Positions 26,633-34,954 of a DNA stretch of 64,000 nt are shown here, in pieces. Position 1 is the stretch's first letter. The number at the start of each line of letters is the position of its first letter. The notes under the pieces were generated by a model. The model saw only the letters and a list, made by a program, of their open reading frames with translations, searched no databases and had not been told where the DNA came from. The translations under genes and the position numbers were made by a program. The stretch comes from Candidatus Rokuibacteriota bacterium. Its GTDB lineage: Bacteria > Methylomirabilota > Methylomirabilia > Rokubacteriales > CSP1-6. Location of the stretch: contig JAHFDN010000001.1 in NCBI GenBank assembly GCA_023248995.1, positions 237,597 through 301,596 of the forward strand. Direction: 5' to 3'.

Positions 26633-28075
26633 CTATCTCTCCTCCAGCGAGTCGAAGTACTCCTTCACCTGCGCCTGGTAGTCTCGGGGCACCTGCTCCC
26701 GCGCCAACGCCTCTTCCATCATCTTCCGATACTGGCCAAACACGCCCATGTAGTGAAGCCGCGAAGGGACGCTCGCGCCCTTGCCGAGGAGGTTGGTGTC
26801 GAAGCCTTCTTTTCTGCCGGCGCGCGCCTCCCCCTCCACCCCCGCGTCGTAGGGCATGGCCCGGAGGCGCTCCGTGGCATCTCCCTTGGGATTTTGGCTC
26901 CGTCCCTTCCCCGGCAACGATCCCTCGCCGAAATCGGCGTCGATATCGCTGTCGCCGGCGCCGCCATCCCGGCCGCGACCGCTGCGGCGATCCGCCTCGC
27001 GACCGCCCGGCAGCCCCCGGCCGCCCCGCCCGCGTTCCTCCATGGCCCGCATCTTCGAGAGCGCCTTCTCCATCGCCTCAAGGGCGCGGTCGGTCTGCCC
27101 CTGCTCGAGACCTTCCAACCCCTCCCCGGTCTCCCCGCCCCAGTTGCCGCCTTTCCGTCCCATTCGTTCCATCTCCTCCAGCAACTCACGAAGCTTCTGG
27201 GGAGAAACCTGATCGGGTCGAAGGCCCCCGAAGAGCTCCTTCTTCTTTTGGAGGATGACCTTGTAGGGGCTCTGGGTGAAGTCGCGTCTGAGATCTGGCA
27301 GGCGATCCACCTGCTCGAGCATCCGGAGGCGATCGTCGCCTTTCTTCAGGAAGCTGCTGAAGTCCGGCCGCTGGGTCGCCAGGGCCGTGTCCTTGAAGAA
27401 GGCGGACAGGTCTCCGGCTTGAGTTCCGCCCGTCCCGCCCTGGCGTGCACCCAGGTTGCGCTCCATCATCTGGGCCCGCTCCAGCAGCTCGCGCTTCCCC
27501 GCCTGTGGCCGTTCGCTGCTGAGGGCTCTCGTCTCACGGTCCTCGGGGGCCTCGGAATCCTCCGCCGAGGACAGAGCGGGCAGCGTCCCGGTTGGAAGTG
27601 GGACGGCCGGCGCCAGGGCGAGCACGACCAAGAGAAGCAGCGGCAGCGGGAGAAGCTTCAGCTCCCTTGGATGGAGGCGAGAGACGGGGCGGCGACTCTC
27701 GAGCCCCTCGACGCGCGCCGTCACATCGGCGACGAGGAGCTCCACGAGAGGGCTCCGGTCGGGCCGGCCCGCCCACTCGAGCGCCGTCGCGACGCGGTCC
27801 TGAAGGCCGAACGCCCGGTCTACGATCCGCGCGACGTCCTGACGGGCGAGCGGGAGCCACATACCAACCAAAGCGCCCGCGAGCGCCCCGGCCAGCACCA
27901 GAGCGACCGCCGCCAGGGGGGCGCTCGGACCGACGGCGTCTTTCAGGAAAAGCGGGACGAGGGCAACAAGCGCCCCGTAGAAGAGGCCGCGGAGCCCGTA
28001 GAATTGGGCGCGGCGCCTTCGGATCTGCCAACCGACCTGACTGACGAGACGCTCGAGGACGCCCGTATCCGTCAT
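26633..28075 (-). CDS. DUF4175-like membrane protein
   Basis: The 480-residue protein has two close transmembrane segments at residues 28-75 (LRGLFYGALVALVPLFL and APLAAVALVLAGALAGALVG) and a third near 145-165 (LLPLPLLLLVVLALAPAVP). The remainder is a long charged, glycine-rich region with helical stretches (DRALEAMEKALSKMRAMEERGRGGRG) and low-complexity acidic and arginine segments. The organisation resembles DUF4175 proteins found in MoxR-DUF58 clusters of Gram-negative bacteria. No enzymatic motif is visible. It lies between moxR (17 bases) and the DUF58 gene. Confidence 0.7.
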   Translation of the reverse strand: MTDTGVLERLVSQVGWQIRRRRAQFYGLRGLFYGALVALVPLFLKDAVGPSAPLAAVALVLAGALAGALVGMWLPLARQDVARIVDRAFGLQDRVATALEWAGRPDRSPLVELLVADVTARVEGLESRRPVSRLHPRELKLLPLPLLLLVVLALAPAVPLPTGTLPALSSAEDSEAPEDRETRALSSERPQAGKRELLERAQMMERNLGARQGGTGGTQAGDLSAFFKDTALATQRPDFSSFLKKGDDRLRMLEQVDRLPDLRRDFTQSPYKVILQKKKELFGGLRPDQVSPQKLRELLEEMERMGRKGGNWGGETGEGLEGLEQGQTDRALEAMEKALSKMRAMEERGRGGRGLPGGREADRRSGRGRDGGAGDSDIDADFGEGSLPGKGRSQNPKGDATERLRAMPYDAGVEGEARAGRKEGFDTNLLGKGASVPSRLHYMGVFGQYRKMMEEALAREQVPRDYQAQVKEYFDSLEER

Positions 28076-28092
28076 GGGAGGCCCCCCTCGCC

Positions 28093-29106
28093 CTACCGCA
28101 AGAACACCTCTTTCCCCCGCCGGCTGTCAGCCTCAGCCTGGTCGAGCACGTGCCCGATCAGAGTCTCCACGTCCACGCCCTCAGCCTCGCCCTCGAAATT
28201 GAGGATGATTCGGTGGCGGAGAGCCGCCCGCGCGACCGCGCGCAGATCCTCCACGCTCACGTTATAGCGACCGTCGGCGAGGGCGCGGACCTTGCCGCCC
28301 AGCACCAGCGCCTGGGCTCCCCGTGGACTGGCCCCGTACCGGACGAAGCGACGTGTCATCTCCGGCGCGTGCTCCCAGTCGGGATGGGTGGCCATGACGA
28401 TGAGCGACGCCAGATCCCGCACATGAGTCGCGATGGGAACCTCGCGAACCAGCTCCCGGAAGCGCACCACCTCGGGGCCGGTCATGACCCGCCGGACCTC
28501 CCTCTCGCCGGGACGCGTTGTCCGGTCGATGATTTCGTTGAGCTCATCGACCGCCGGGTACGTCACCCGGAGCTTGAACAGAAAGCGGTCGAGCTGTGCC
28601 TCGGGCAGCGGGTAGGTGCCTTCCATCTCGATGGGGTTCTGGGTGGCCAGGACGAAGAACGGCGAGGGGAGCGGGTGCGGCGCCCCCGAAACGGTGACGT
28701 TCCCCTCCTGCATTCCCTCGAGGAGCGCCGATTGGGTCTTGGGAGTGGCCCGGTTGACCTCGTCGGCGAGCAGAATGTGCGCGAAGATCGGCCCTTTCTG
28801 GAACTGGAAGTGCTTCCGGCCCTCCCCGTCTTCGAGAATGATGCTGGTCCCGATGATGTCGGCGGGCATGAGGTCCGGCGTGAACTGGATGCGGGAGAAG
28901 GACAGCTCGAGCCCCGCTGCCAACGTCTTAATCAGGAGCGTCTTGCCAAGACCCGGCACCCCTTCCAGGAGAACGTGCCCTCCGGCGAAGAGAGTGATCA
29001 AGACGTTGGAAATGACCTCATCGTAGCCGACGATAACGTTCTGAACTTCCGCCTTAAGTCTGCCGAACGCCTCGACGAATTCCCGGACTCGATCCGGATT
29101 GCCCAT
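28093..29106 (-). CDS. MoxR-family AAA+ ATPase
   Basis: The 337-residue ATPase has Walker A in LLEGVPGLGKTLLIKTL (residue 45 on), Walker B in HILLADEVNRATPKTQSALLEGMQEG, sensor 1 in FVLATQNPIEMEGTYPLPEAQLDRFLFKL, and the sensor 2 lid YGASPRGAQALVL. MoxR ATPases act as chaperones for VWA partners, here the DUF58 and triple-VWA proteins. It is the promoter-proximal gene of the five-gene minus-strand operon 20007-29106. The upstream gap contains a MITE-like element (29208-29441) that could influence its promoter. Confidence 0.94.
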   Translation of the reverse strand: MGNPDRVREFVEAFGRLKAEVQNVIVGYDEVISNVLITLFAGGHVLLEGVPGLGKTLLIKTLAAGLELSFSRIQFTPDLMPADIIGTSIILEDGEGRKHFQFQKGPIFAHILLADEVNRATPKTQSALLEGMQEGNVTVSGAPHPLPSPFFVLATQNPIEMEGTYPLPEAQLDRFLFKLRVTYPAVDELNEIIDRTTRPGEREVRRVMTGPEVVRFRELVREVPIATHVRDLASLIVMATHPDWEHAPEMTRRFVRYGASPRGAQALVLGGKVRALADGRYNVSVEDLRAVARAALRHRIILNFEGEAEGVDVETLIGHVLDQAEADSRRGKEVFLR

Positions 29107-29207
29107 CAGGCCCTCCCCTGGGGCGCCACGAAGTTGTCGGTTCCCCTTCCCTGTTCATAGCACGAAGGCGCAAAAACCGTCCCATCTCTTCGTTCACCCC
29201 CGCCTTC

Positions 29208-29441
29208 TAGTGTTCCGTCCCGTAAGTCACGTTCTGTTAGGATGGCCAGCAGGGCCTGTCGCCGCGAGCAGCCCCACGGTGCTCGCTCCCGCGTGGCCGG
29301 CGTCTTTTCTCCGCCGCATCTGCTCATGCCGAACGCCGACAGCCCAGAGGCGGTCCGCGCCGCGCCGCGGGGCCCCCCGCTCGCTGCGCCACCCGCTGGC
29401 CCTTCAGCTCTCGTTAACATGACTTTCCGGACACAACACTA
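29208..29441. mobile_element. MITE-like element with imperfect 28-bp terminal inverted repeats
   Basis: The 332-base gap 29107-29438 has no gene but holds two matching ends: TCTAGTGTTCCGTCCCGTAA... from 29206 to 29233, and its reverse complement with five mismatches from 29416 to 29443 (ending ACACAACACTAGA). The ends meet TA (or CTAG) on both sides, as expected after insertion by an IS630/Tc1-mariner-type transposase that duplicates TA. The roughly 180-base interior shows no open frame with coding character. It is therefore probably a non-autonomous element. The right end supplies the stop codon of the neighbouring glycosyltransferase gene. No second copy was noticed in this window. Confidence 0.65.
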
Positions 29442-30515
29442 GATTCCCCCGTGGACCCAACAGTCTCCCGCCGAGGGGGCGAGAACCAGGCGCCGGTACT
29501 GTGTCAGGTAGCCCTCCACCTCGCGCTCGCGGGTGTAGCGGGCGCGAACTCGAGTCTGACCCATCAGGCCCAGCCGTCGCCTCAGCCCGGGGTCCCCCAG
29601 GAGGCGGATCGCCTTCGCCTCGAATTCCTCGGGCCCGCTGAAGAGGAACCCGGTGACCCCATCCTCGACGAGAGAGCGGTTCCCCTCGATGTCGGACGCC
29701 AGCACGGGCCGTCCGCACGCCATGGCCTCCATGACCGAGTTGGCCATGCCCCCTTCGGAGAGCGAGCAGTTGAGCACGATGTCGGAGGCCTCAAGGAGGG
29801 AGCGCATCTGACTGTGGGGGACGGCTCCCACGTAAGCGCTCCAGCGGCGCCCGGCCAGCGCGCCGAGCAGGCGCTCCCCCTCTGCCGGATCGAGAATCGG
29901 GCCGGCGTACACGAGTCGGAGCCCAGGGACACGAAGAACGAGCCGATCGAAGGGCGCCACCGGAAACAGCGGATTCTTCACCATCCGGATCCCCGCCGGA
30001 AAGAGGAACACGATGGCGTCGGCGGAAAGCCCGAGCCGCTCGGCGAGAGGATACCGAGAGCCCTCCTCGAGCCTGACGCTTTGGGGGATCACGACGAGCT
30101 TGGCAACAAGGTCGGGGAGGACGCTGGCGATTTTCGTCAACATGGTTTCATGGAAGACAGTGACGGCCGAGGCGCCCTCGAGTACCCGCCGCACGTCCTG
30201 CGCCCGCTCGGGATCGAAGAGATCGTAGTTACCGTCGGTGCCCGTGATCGTCACCAGCAGCGGGACCTCGAGCTTCCGAGCAACTCTGAGGGCCAGGGGA
30301 CCCACGCGGAAAGCGTGAAAGGCGTGAACCAGGCCGGGGCCGTACGCTTCCACCTCCCGGAGGACCTGGGCTTCGGCGGTGACGGAGCAGTCCCACACGC
30401 GAAGCTCGACGCCCCGCTCGGTGAGACCGCGCGCGATGCGGTTCACCGTGATGGCATTTCCCCGGACCGAGGGGAAATCGAACGGCGTCAGGAGGGCGTG
30501 ACGCATAGGGTTCAT
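29439..30515 (-). CDS. GT4-family glycosyltransferase
   Basis: The 358-residue GT-B enzyme has an N-terminal acceptor domain (FDFPSVRGNAITVNRIARGLTERGVELRVWD) and a C-terminal nucleotide-sugar domain with VYAGPILDPAEGERLL, then LNCSLSEGGMANSVMEAMACGRPVLASDIEGNRSLVEDGVTGFLF, containing the E-x7-E type motif (EGGMANSVMEA). The protein ends in HGGI and a TAG that lies inside the right repeat of the MITE-like element, so the natural C terminus may have been changed by the insertion. Substrate unknown. It is a single-gene unit. Confidence 0.88.
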   Translation of the reverse strand: MNPMRHALLTPFDFPSVRGNAITVNRIARGLTERGVELRVWDCSVTAEAQVLREVEAYGPGLVHAFHAFRVGPLALRVARKLEVPLLVTITGTDGNYDLFDPERAQDVRRVLEGASAVTVFHETMLTKIASVLPDLVAKLVVIPQSVRLEEGSRYPLAERLGLSADAIVFLFPAGIRMVKNPLFPVAPFDRLVLRVPGLRLVYAGPILDPAEGERLLGALAGRRWSAYVGAVPHSQMRSLLEASDIVLNCSLSEGGMANSVMEAMACGRPVLASDIEGNRSLVEDGVTGFLFSGPEEFEAKAIRLLGDPGLRRRLGLMGQTRVRARYTREREVEGYLTQYRRLVLAPSAGDCWVHGGI

Positions 30516-30663
30516 TCAGGGTACACGCCCTCCCACGTGAGCGCAATCGCGGGCACCCCCGAGCTCAGCGCCCGGCGACAGACCCGGCACAGCGAAAGCC
30601 GATGACGTTGCCCACCGCGACGATGCGGGGCACAGTCGCGCGCCCGTGACGCTTCCGTGATCG

Positions 30664-31896
30664 TCAGGTCAAGGGGATTTCCCGGACATACATGGTGAAG
30701 GACGAGCCCCGGGCGGTCCTGAGAGCCTCCCGAATCTGGGCGGCCCCCTTCCCCGCCCCGCTCGACAGGAGCGATTCGAAGAAGCCCACGTAGAAGTGAT
30801 CGGGGTGAACGGTGATCGCCAGCCTCAGCGTGAGGCCGGGCGCGGACAGTCTCTGCCGGTAGCGAAACGCCAGGGTCTGCCCCGGCCGAAGCCGCGTGTC
30901 GGAGAGCTCCCGCGACAAATCCAGCGTCACCTCACGCGCGACGATCCCCTCCTGGCGGCTCCCGGGCAGCACCCGTCCGGACCGGTCCACCAGTTCGCCC
31001 GACACGACCACCCGTGGGACCACGTAGGTCGGGAAGTAGTGACCAACCTTGCTGTTTGTGAGCGTGAGCGTGGCCGTGACGATTTCACCGACGCGATAGC
31101 GCTCCTTGTCGGCGGAGACAGCGACGGTCAGCCCGGAACGAACCATCTCCGGGTCGTGGATGCCCCGCCAGAGATGGCGCCGATCCGGCATGTGGCACTC
31201 CTGGCACTGGACCCCGTCACGGCCGAACGGCCCGGCCTTCCATTCCTCGTAGGTGTTCTCCAGAAGCTTTCCGTTCAGGGCGATGCCATCGGGCGCAAAC
31301 TGATGGCAGTCCTTGCAGAACTCGGCTCGGAGGAAGGCCGGTGTCCGCGTCACGCCGTCGTGGGGAAGGCGCTCTCGCGGTAGCTCGCTCGCGAGCGATC
31401 CGTCCCGCTTAGGCGGCCCGAAGCGCTGATGCGCGCGCACGTGGCACGCCGGGCACGCGAGCCCCTCTGCCTGGAGCCCGCCATCGAAGGCCGGGTTCGG
31501 AACGGACCCGGCCGGCCGGCTTTGGACCCGCTCCTGCTGCTCGGTCAGCGGCGCATGGCAGGCATAACACCCCAGCGCGGACTCCGGATCGCTCCCGAGC
31601 ATCTCCACGAGCTGTCCTCTCACGCCGGGACCCATGCTCGCGGCGTGACGGCTCCCCTTCCAATCACCCAGCTGTGCGGCATGACAGGCGCCGCAACTCT
31701 CCGGCAGGAGCGACGCCTCGAGCGGACTGAAGCGGGCGGGCGGGGTGCCCTGAGGAGGGATGGGGCGGGACCAGTGCCGATAGAGGAAGTCGAGCTGCTC
31801 GGCCTCCGTCCACGGCTTCTGGCCGGAGGCTCCCGAGACGAGCAACGGAAGGGCGAGCGCCAGGACCAAAAAAAGGGGGCGACGAAGGAAACCCAT
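30664..31896 (-). CDS. exported pentaheme c-type cytochrome
   Basis: The 410-residue protein has a signal peptide (MGFLRRPLFLVLALALPLLVSGASG) and five CxxCH heme sites: CGACH, CYACH, CPACH, CKDCH and CQECH between residues 67 and 240. The C-terminal third is beta-rich without hemes (VGEIVTATLTLTNSKVGHYFPTYVVPRVVV), as in some cytochrome c554-like and multiheme electron-transfer proteins. It likely works in the periplasm as an electron carrier or part of a respiratory complex; the donor and acceptor are unknown. The start codon lies inside a terminator-like hairpin (31868-31904), suggesting regulation at the 5' end. It is a single-gene unit. Confidence 0.88.
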   Translation of the reverse strand: MGFLRRPLFLVLALALPLLVSGASGQKPWTEAEQLDFLYRHWSRPIPPQGTPPARFSPLEASLLPESCGACHAAQLGDWKGSRHAASMGPGVRGQLVEMLGSDPESALGCYACHAPLTEQQERVQSRPAGSVPNPAFDGGLQAEGLACPACHVRAHQRFGPPKRDGSLASELPRERLPHDGVTRTPAFLRAEFCKDCHQFAPDGIALNGKLLENTYEEWKAGPFGRDGVQCQECHMPDRRHLWRGIHDPEMVRSGLTVAVSADKERYRVGEIVTATLTLTNSKVGHYFPTYVVPRVVVSGELVDRSGRVLPGSRQEGIVAREVTLDLSRELSDTRLRPGQTLAFRYRQRLSAPGLTLRLAITVHPDHFYVGFFESLLSSGAGKGAAQIREALRTARGSSFTMYVREIPLT

Positions 31897-31904
31897 CGCC
31901 CCCT
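31868..31904 (-). terminator. terminator-like hairpin spanning the cytochrome start codon
   Basis: In the direction of the cytochrome gene, AGGGGGCGA (31904-31896) pairs perfectly over 9 bases with TCGCCCCCT (31882-31874), with a 13-base loop, and is followed by seven T residues in all. The A of the ATG is the last base of the first arm and the G-rich arm includes the region where the ribosome site would be. As an RNA it has the form of an intrinsic terminator and would also hide the start. It may be an attenuator or a stray terminator reused as coding sequence. Confidence 0.6.
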
Positions 31905-32082
31905 ATTCTACCCGGCAACTCCTTCGCCCCGGACGGGTAGGAGCCCGCGGGCGCTTTTTCACGGTCCTGCTCTCGCCGGGCACAACATCTCACGAGGCGG
32001 GCTTATTCCCGGCTCCGGCCTTGCCGAAGTTCCAAAGCCCGTGGTAAGGTGGCAAAAGAGCGGGAGAAAACGGAACCTGCGG

Positions 32083-32331
32083 ATGACCAAGCGCGGGTCA
32101 GAGCCCAAGTGCCGGGATATCGTGGGCCTGCTGGCCGACTACCTGGATGGCAGCCTCGACCCGCCCACCGCGCGAACCCTCCAGGCTCATCTGGAGGGTT
32201 GCGCTCCCTGCGTTGCTTTCGTGAATACCTACAAAGGGACGATCAAGGCCGCCCGCCAGCTCAAGGAAGCGGACATCCCGCCCGAATTGAAGGACCGGCT
32301 GATCTCCTTCCTGCGCCAGCGCATGCCCTAG
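32083..32331 (+). CDS. small zinc-finger (anti-sigma-like) protein
   Basis: The 82-residue protein starts at the ATG giving MTKRGSEPKCRDIVGLLADYLDGSL. The zinc-binding pattern C10 ... H35-x3-C39-x2-C42 (LQAHLEGCAPCVAFV) matches the zf-HC2 / anti-sigma ZAS domain. There is no transmembrane segment and no adjacent ECF sigma gene, so it may act on a sigma factor encoded elsewhere or on another partner. The last part (DIPPELKDRLISFLRQRMP) is common in soluble ZAS proteins. Upstream GGAGAAAACGGAACCTGCGG leaves the ribosome site weak. Confidence 0.8.
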   Translation: MTKRGSEPKCRDIVGLLADYLDGSLDPPTARTLQAHLEGCAPCVAFVNTYKGTIKAARQLKEADIPPELKDRLISFLRQRMP

Positions 32332-32461
32332 GGTCGAGAGAAGGCAGCCGCATCGTCACGATCACATAGATCACCAGCATCTCAGAGGCGCCGGAACCTC
32401 AAGGCCTGGCGCGGGCCCTGGCCATCCGGCCATAGATGTCTCCGAACCCGATCATGCCCAC
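32332..32461 (-). pseudogene. relic of a potassium-channel-like gene
   Basis: On the minus strand a single frame reads VGMIGFGDIYGRMARARARP, one TGA, then GSGASEMLVIYVIVTMRL. The first part resembles the selectivity filter of 2-TM ion channels (T-x-G-F/Y-G-D-x-Y), and the second the pore-lining helix that follows it. No start or upstream portion remains. It is most likely the decayed 3' end of a channel gene. The rest of the 328-base gap 32332-32659 holds no recognised feature except the start region of the next gene. Confidence 0.45.
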
Positions 32462-32659
32462 CCATCGAAAGAACCGATTTGACCTCCCCTCAGTCGGCCG
32501 CTAGCATCACGCTGGATCCTGTCCGTCGCACGCTTGGCGCCACCTCGGCGAATCCGTGGCGGCGGAGGTGCCATCTTAAGCGAAGGATTACAGGATCGCC
32601 GCGGCTCCGCGATGCGGCAACCCAGCATTTCAATCGTTGAAGACGAGGGAGGGGTCATC

Positions 32660-33754
32660 ATGGAACGTCGAACATTCTTGAAGCTGGGGATCGGCGTATC
32701 AGGAGGCATGGGCCTCGATGCGCTCCCCCGGATCGTCCGATCTGCGGCAGCGGCGGGGGCGCCCAAGTGGCGGACATTCGAGGCGACGACGAGGGTGGAG
32801 GTCCTCAACCCCTCGGGGGCGACCCGGGCGTGGGTGCCGCTGCCGCTCATCACGGACACGGATTACCACCAGCGGCACGGCGATACGTGGAGTGGCAACA
32901 TCGCCGTCGGCAAGATCTCCCGCGATCCGAAGTACGACGTCGGCCTCCTGTACGCGGAGTGGCCGGCGAGCGAGAAGTCGCCGGTGCTCGAGGTGACCAG
33001 CCGTTTCTCCGCGCGTGACCGCGCCGTCGACCTGACCACATCGCCCATCACTCGATCTCGCGAAGACGAGACGGTGCTCGCGCGCTACCTGGAGCCCACC
33101 AAGTTCATCCCCACTGATGGCATCGTCCTGGAGACCTCGCAAGAGATCACACGGGGGCTGACGACCGACCTCAACAAGGCCCGGACGATTTACGAGTGGA
33201 TCGTCGAGAACACCTTCCGCGACCCCAAGGTGCGCGGTTGCGGCCTGGGCGATATCAAGACCATGCTGGAAACCCGCTACTTCGGTGGCAAGTGCGCGGA
33301 CCTGAATGCGCTCTTCGTCGGGCTCGCTCGGGCCGCCGGCATCCCGGCCCGCGACGTGTACGGCATCCGCGTCGCGGATTCAGCCGAGTTCAAGAGCCTC
33401 GGCAAGAGCGGGGACATCAGCAAAGCCCAGCACTGCCGGGCCGAGTTCTACCTGGCGGGCCTCGGTTGGATCCCCGTTGATCCTGCCGATGTGCGCAAGG
33501 TGGTGCTCGAGGAGAAGCCGGGGTTGACGCTCGCCGATGCGATCGTCAAGCGGGCTCGCGCGAAATTTTTCGGCGCATGGGAGATGAATTATCTGATCTA
33601 CAATTACGGGCACGACGTCAAGCTACCGAACGCCGCTGGCGGCCCGGTGCCCTTCCTCATGTACCCGCAGGCCGAGACGCTAGAGGGCCGGCGCGATAGC
33701 CTCGAGCCCACCACCTTCCGCTACCAGATCACGTCGCGCGAGATCGGCGCCTGA
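32660..33754 (+). CDS. Tat-exported transglutaminase-like cysteine protein
   Basis: Start chosen at the ATG giving MERRTFLKLGIGVSGGMG, a twin-arginine signal (R-R-T-F-L-K) of a 364-residue protein. The transglutaminase core shows the catalytic cysteine in YFGGKCADLNALFVGLARAAG, the histidine in KAQHCRAEFYLAGLGW and the aspartate in IPVDPADV. An N-terminal beta region (VEVLNPSGATRAWVPLPL) is the usual companion of this family. It probably acts in the periplasm as a peptidase or crosslinker; the substrate is unknown. GAGGGAGG lies about 10 bases before the ATG. It is a single-gene unit converging with selD. Confidence 0.88.
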   Translation: MERRTFLKLGIGVSGGMGLDALPRIVRSAAAAGAPKWRTFEATTRVEVLNPSGATRAWVPLPLITDTDYHQRHGDTWSGNIAVGKISRDPKYDVGLLYAEWPASEKSPVLEVTSRFSARDRAVDLTTSPITRSREDETVLARYLEPTKFIPTDGIVLETSQEITRGLTTDLNKARTIYEWIVENTFRDPKVRGCGLGDIKTMLETRYFGGKCADLNALFVGLARAAGIPARDVYGIRVADSAEFKSLGKSGDISKAQHCRAEFYLAGLGWIPVDPADVRKVVLEEKPGLTLADAIVKRARAKFFGAWEMNYLIYNYGHDVKLPNAAGGPVPFLMYPQAETLEGRRDSLEPTTFRYQITSREIGA

Positions 33755-33802
33755 CGTCGGCGCCCACTCGAGGGAACGAGGGTAGTGGGTGGGCTGGCTG
33801 AC

Positions 33803-34882
33803 TCAGACGACGCGGATGGTCGCCTCGGGGGTGACCTCGCCGATCTCCCAGCACGGCTCGCCGCGCCTCTTGAAGCGTTCGACGACCGTGCCGGCGCGAT
33901 CGGAGGGGACGGCAAACAGGAGGCCGCCCGAGGTCTCAGACTCGAAGAGCAGGCTCGTCAGAGGCTCTGACAGCGACGCGCCCATACTGAGCCGCCCCTT
34001 CTCCCCCAGCGTCGACTCGAGGTGGCGGCGGTTTCGCTTCATGCCGCCGCTCAGGTGCCCTTTTTCCGCGAGGGGGAGTGCGCCCTCGAGCAGGGGGAGC
34101 CTCGAAGCCTCGATACGAACCCCGACCCCGGACGCTTCCACCATCTCCCTGGTGTGGCCCAGGAGGCCGAAGCCGGTGATGTCCGTGGCCCCCCGAACCT
34201 CAAGCTCCTGGAGAACCTCTGCAGCAACCCGGTTCAGCCTCAGCATGCTCCGGACGGCCCCCTCGAGCACGTCGGGTGTGCAGGCATCCTCCTTGGCCGC
34301 CGTGGCGATCACGCCCGTCCCCAGCGGCTTGGACAAAAAAAGCCGGTCCCCGGCGCGGAGGCCACCTTTGATCAAGATTTCCCCCGGGTGAACGCGCCCG
34401 GTGACACAGAGACCGTATTTCGGCTCGGCATCCACCACCGTGTGCCCCCCGGCGATGACCCCACCCGCTTCCGCCACCTTCTCGGCACCGCCTCGAAAGA
34501 TCTCGGCGATCACCTCTCTCGGAAAGTCCCGGGGAAAACCCGCCACGTTGAGGGCGAACAGCACCTGGCCGCCCATGGCGTAGACGTCCGACATGGAGTT
34601 GGCGGCCGCGATCGCGCCGTAGGTATACGGGTCGTCCACGATGGGCGGGAAAAAATCCACCGTCCCCACGATGGCGAGGGCGTCGTTGATCCGATAGACG
34701 GCGGCGTCGTCGCTCTTCGCCAGACCCACGAGAAGGTCGGGGTGCGCATGAACCTTGAGCTTCTCCAGCACTCCGTGGAGCTCACCCGGCCCCATCTTCG
34801 AGGCTCACCCGGCGCAGGCGGCGTAGCTAGTCAGCCGAATCTGCTTGCCGGAGGCCGGAGCGGTCAGCTTCGCGTCGGTCAC
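33803..34882 (-). CDS. selD: selenide, water dikinase, itself a selenoprotein (in-frame TGA)
   Basis: The conventional reading starts at an internal ATG and lacks the active-site loop. Extending upstream in frame gives LTSYAACAG, TGA at 34807-34805, then ASKMGPGELHGVLEKL. With TGA as Sec this aligns with the SelD catalytic loop: U26 for the usual Cys/Sec and K29 for the essential lysine. The start is a GTG at 34882, giving 359 residues. Downstream motifs fit SelD (DDAAVYRINDALAIVGTVDFFPP, GGQVLFALNVAGFP, GGHTVVDAEPKYGL). The enzyme makes selenophosphate for Sec-tRNA. A hairpin fitting the bSECIS model lies at 34763-34780. It follows a LysR gene of the selenium-associated type by 72 bases. Confidence 0.93.
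34763..34780 (-). promoter_or_regulatory. bacterial SECIS-like hairpin of selD
   Basis: On the minus strand CTCCA (34780-34776) pairs with TGGAG (34767-34763) around an 8-base loop CGGAGTGC. The loop starts 29 bases after the TGA and has G in its second position, within the bacterial SECIS consensus. The stem is short (5 base pairs), so this is less strong than the glutaredoxin element. Confidence 0.6.
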
Positions 34883-34954
34883 GGCGATCACCCCCTTGGA
34901 GTCACTCTCCCTTTGGACGAAACGGCCACCCGACGGGATTCAGGGCGCTGCCGC

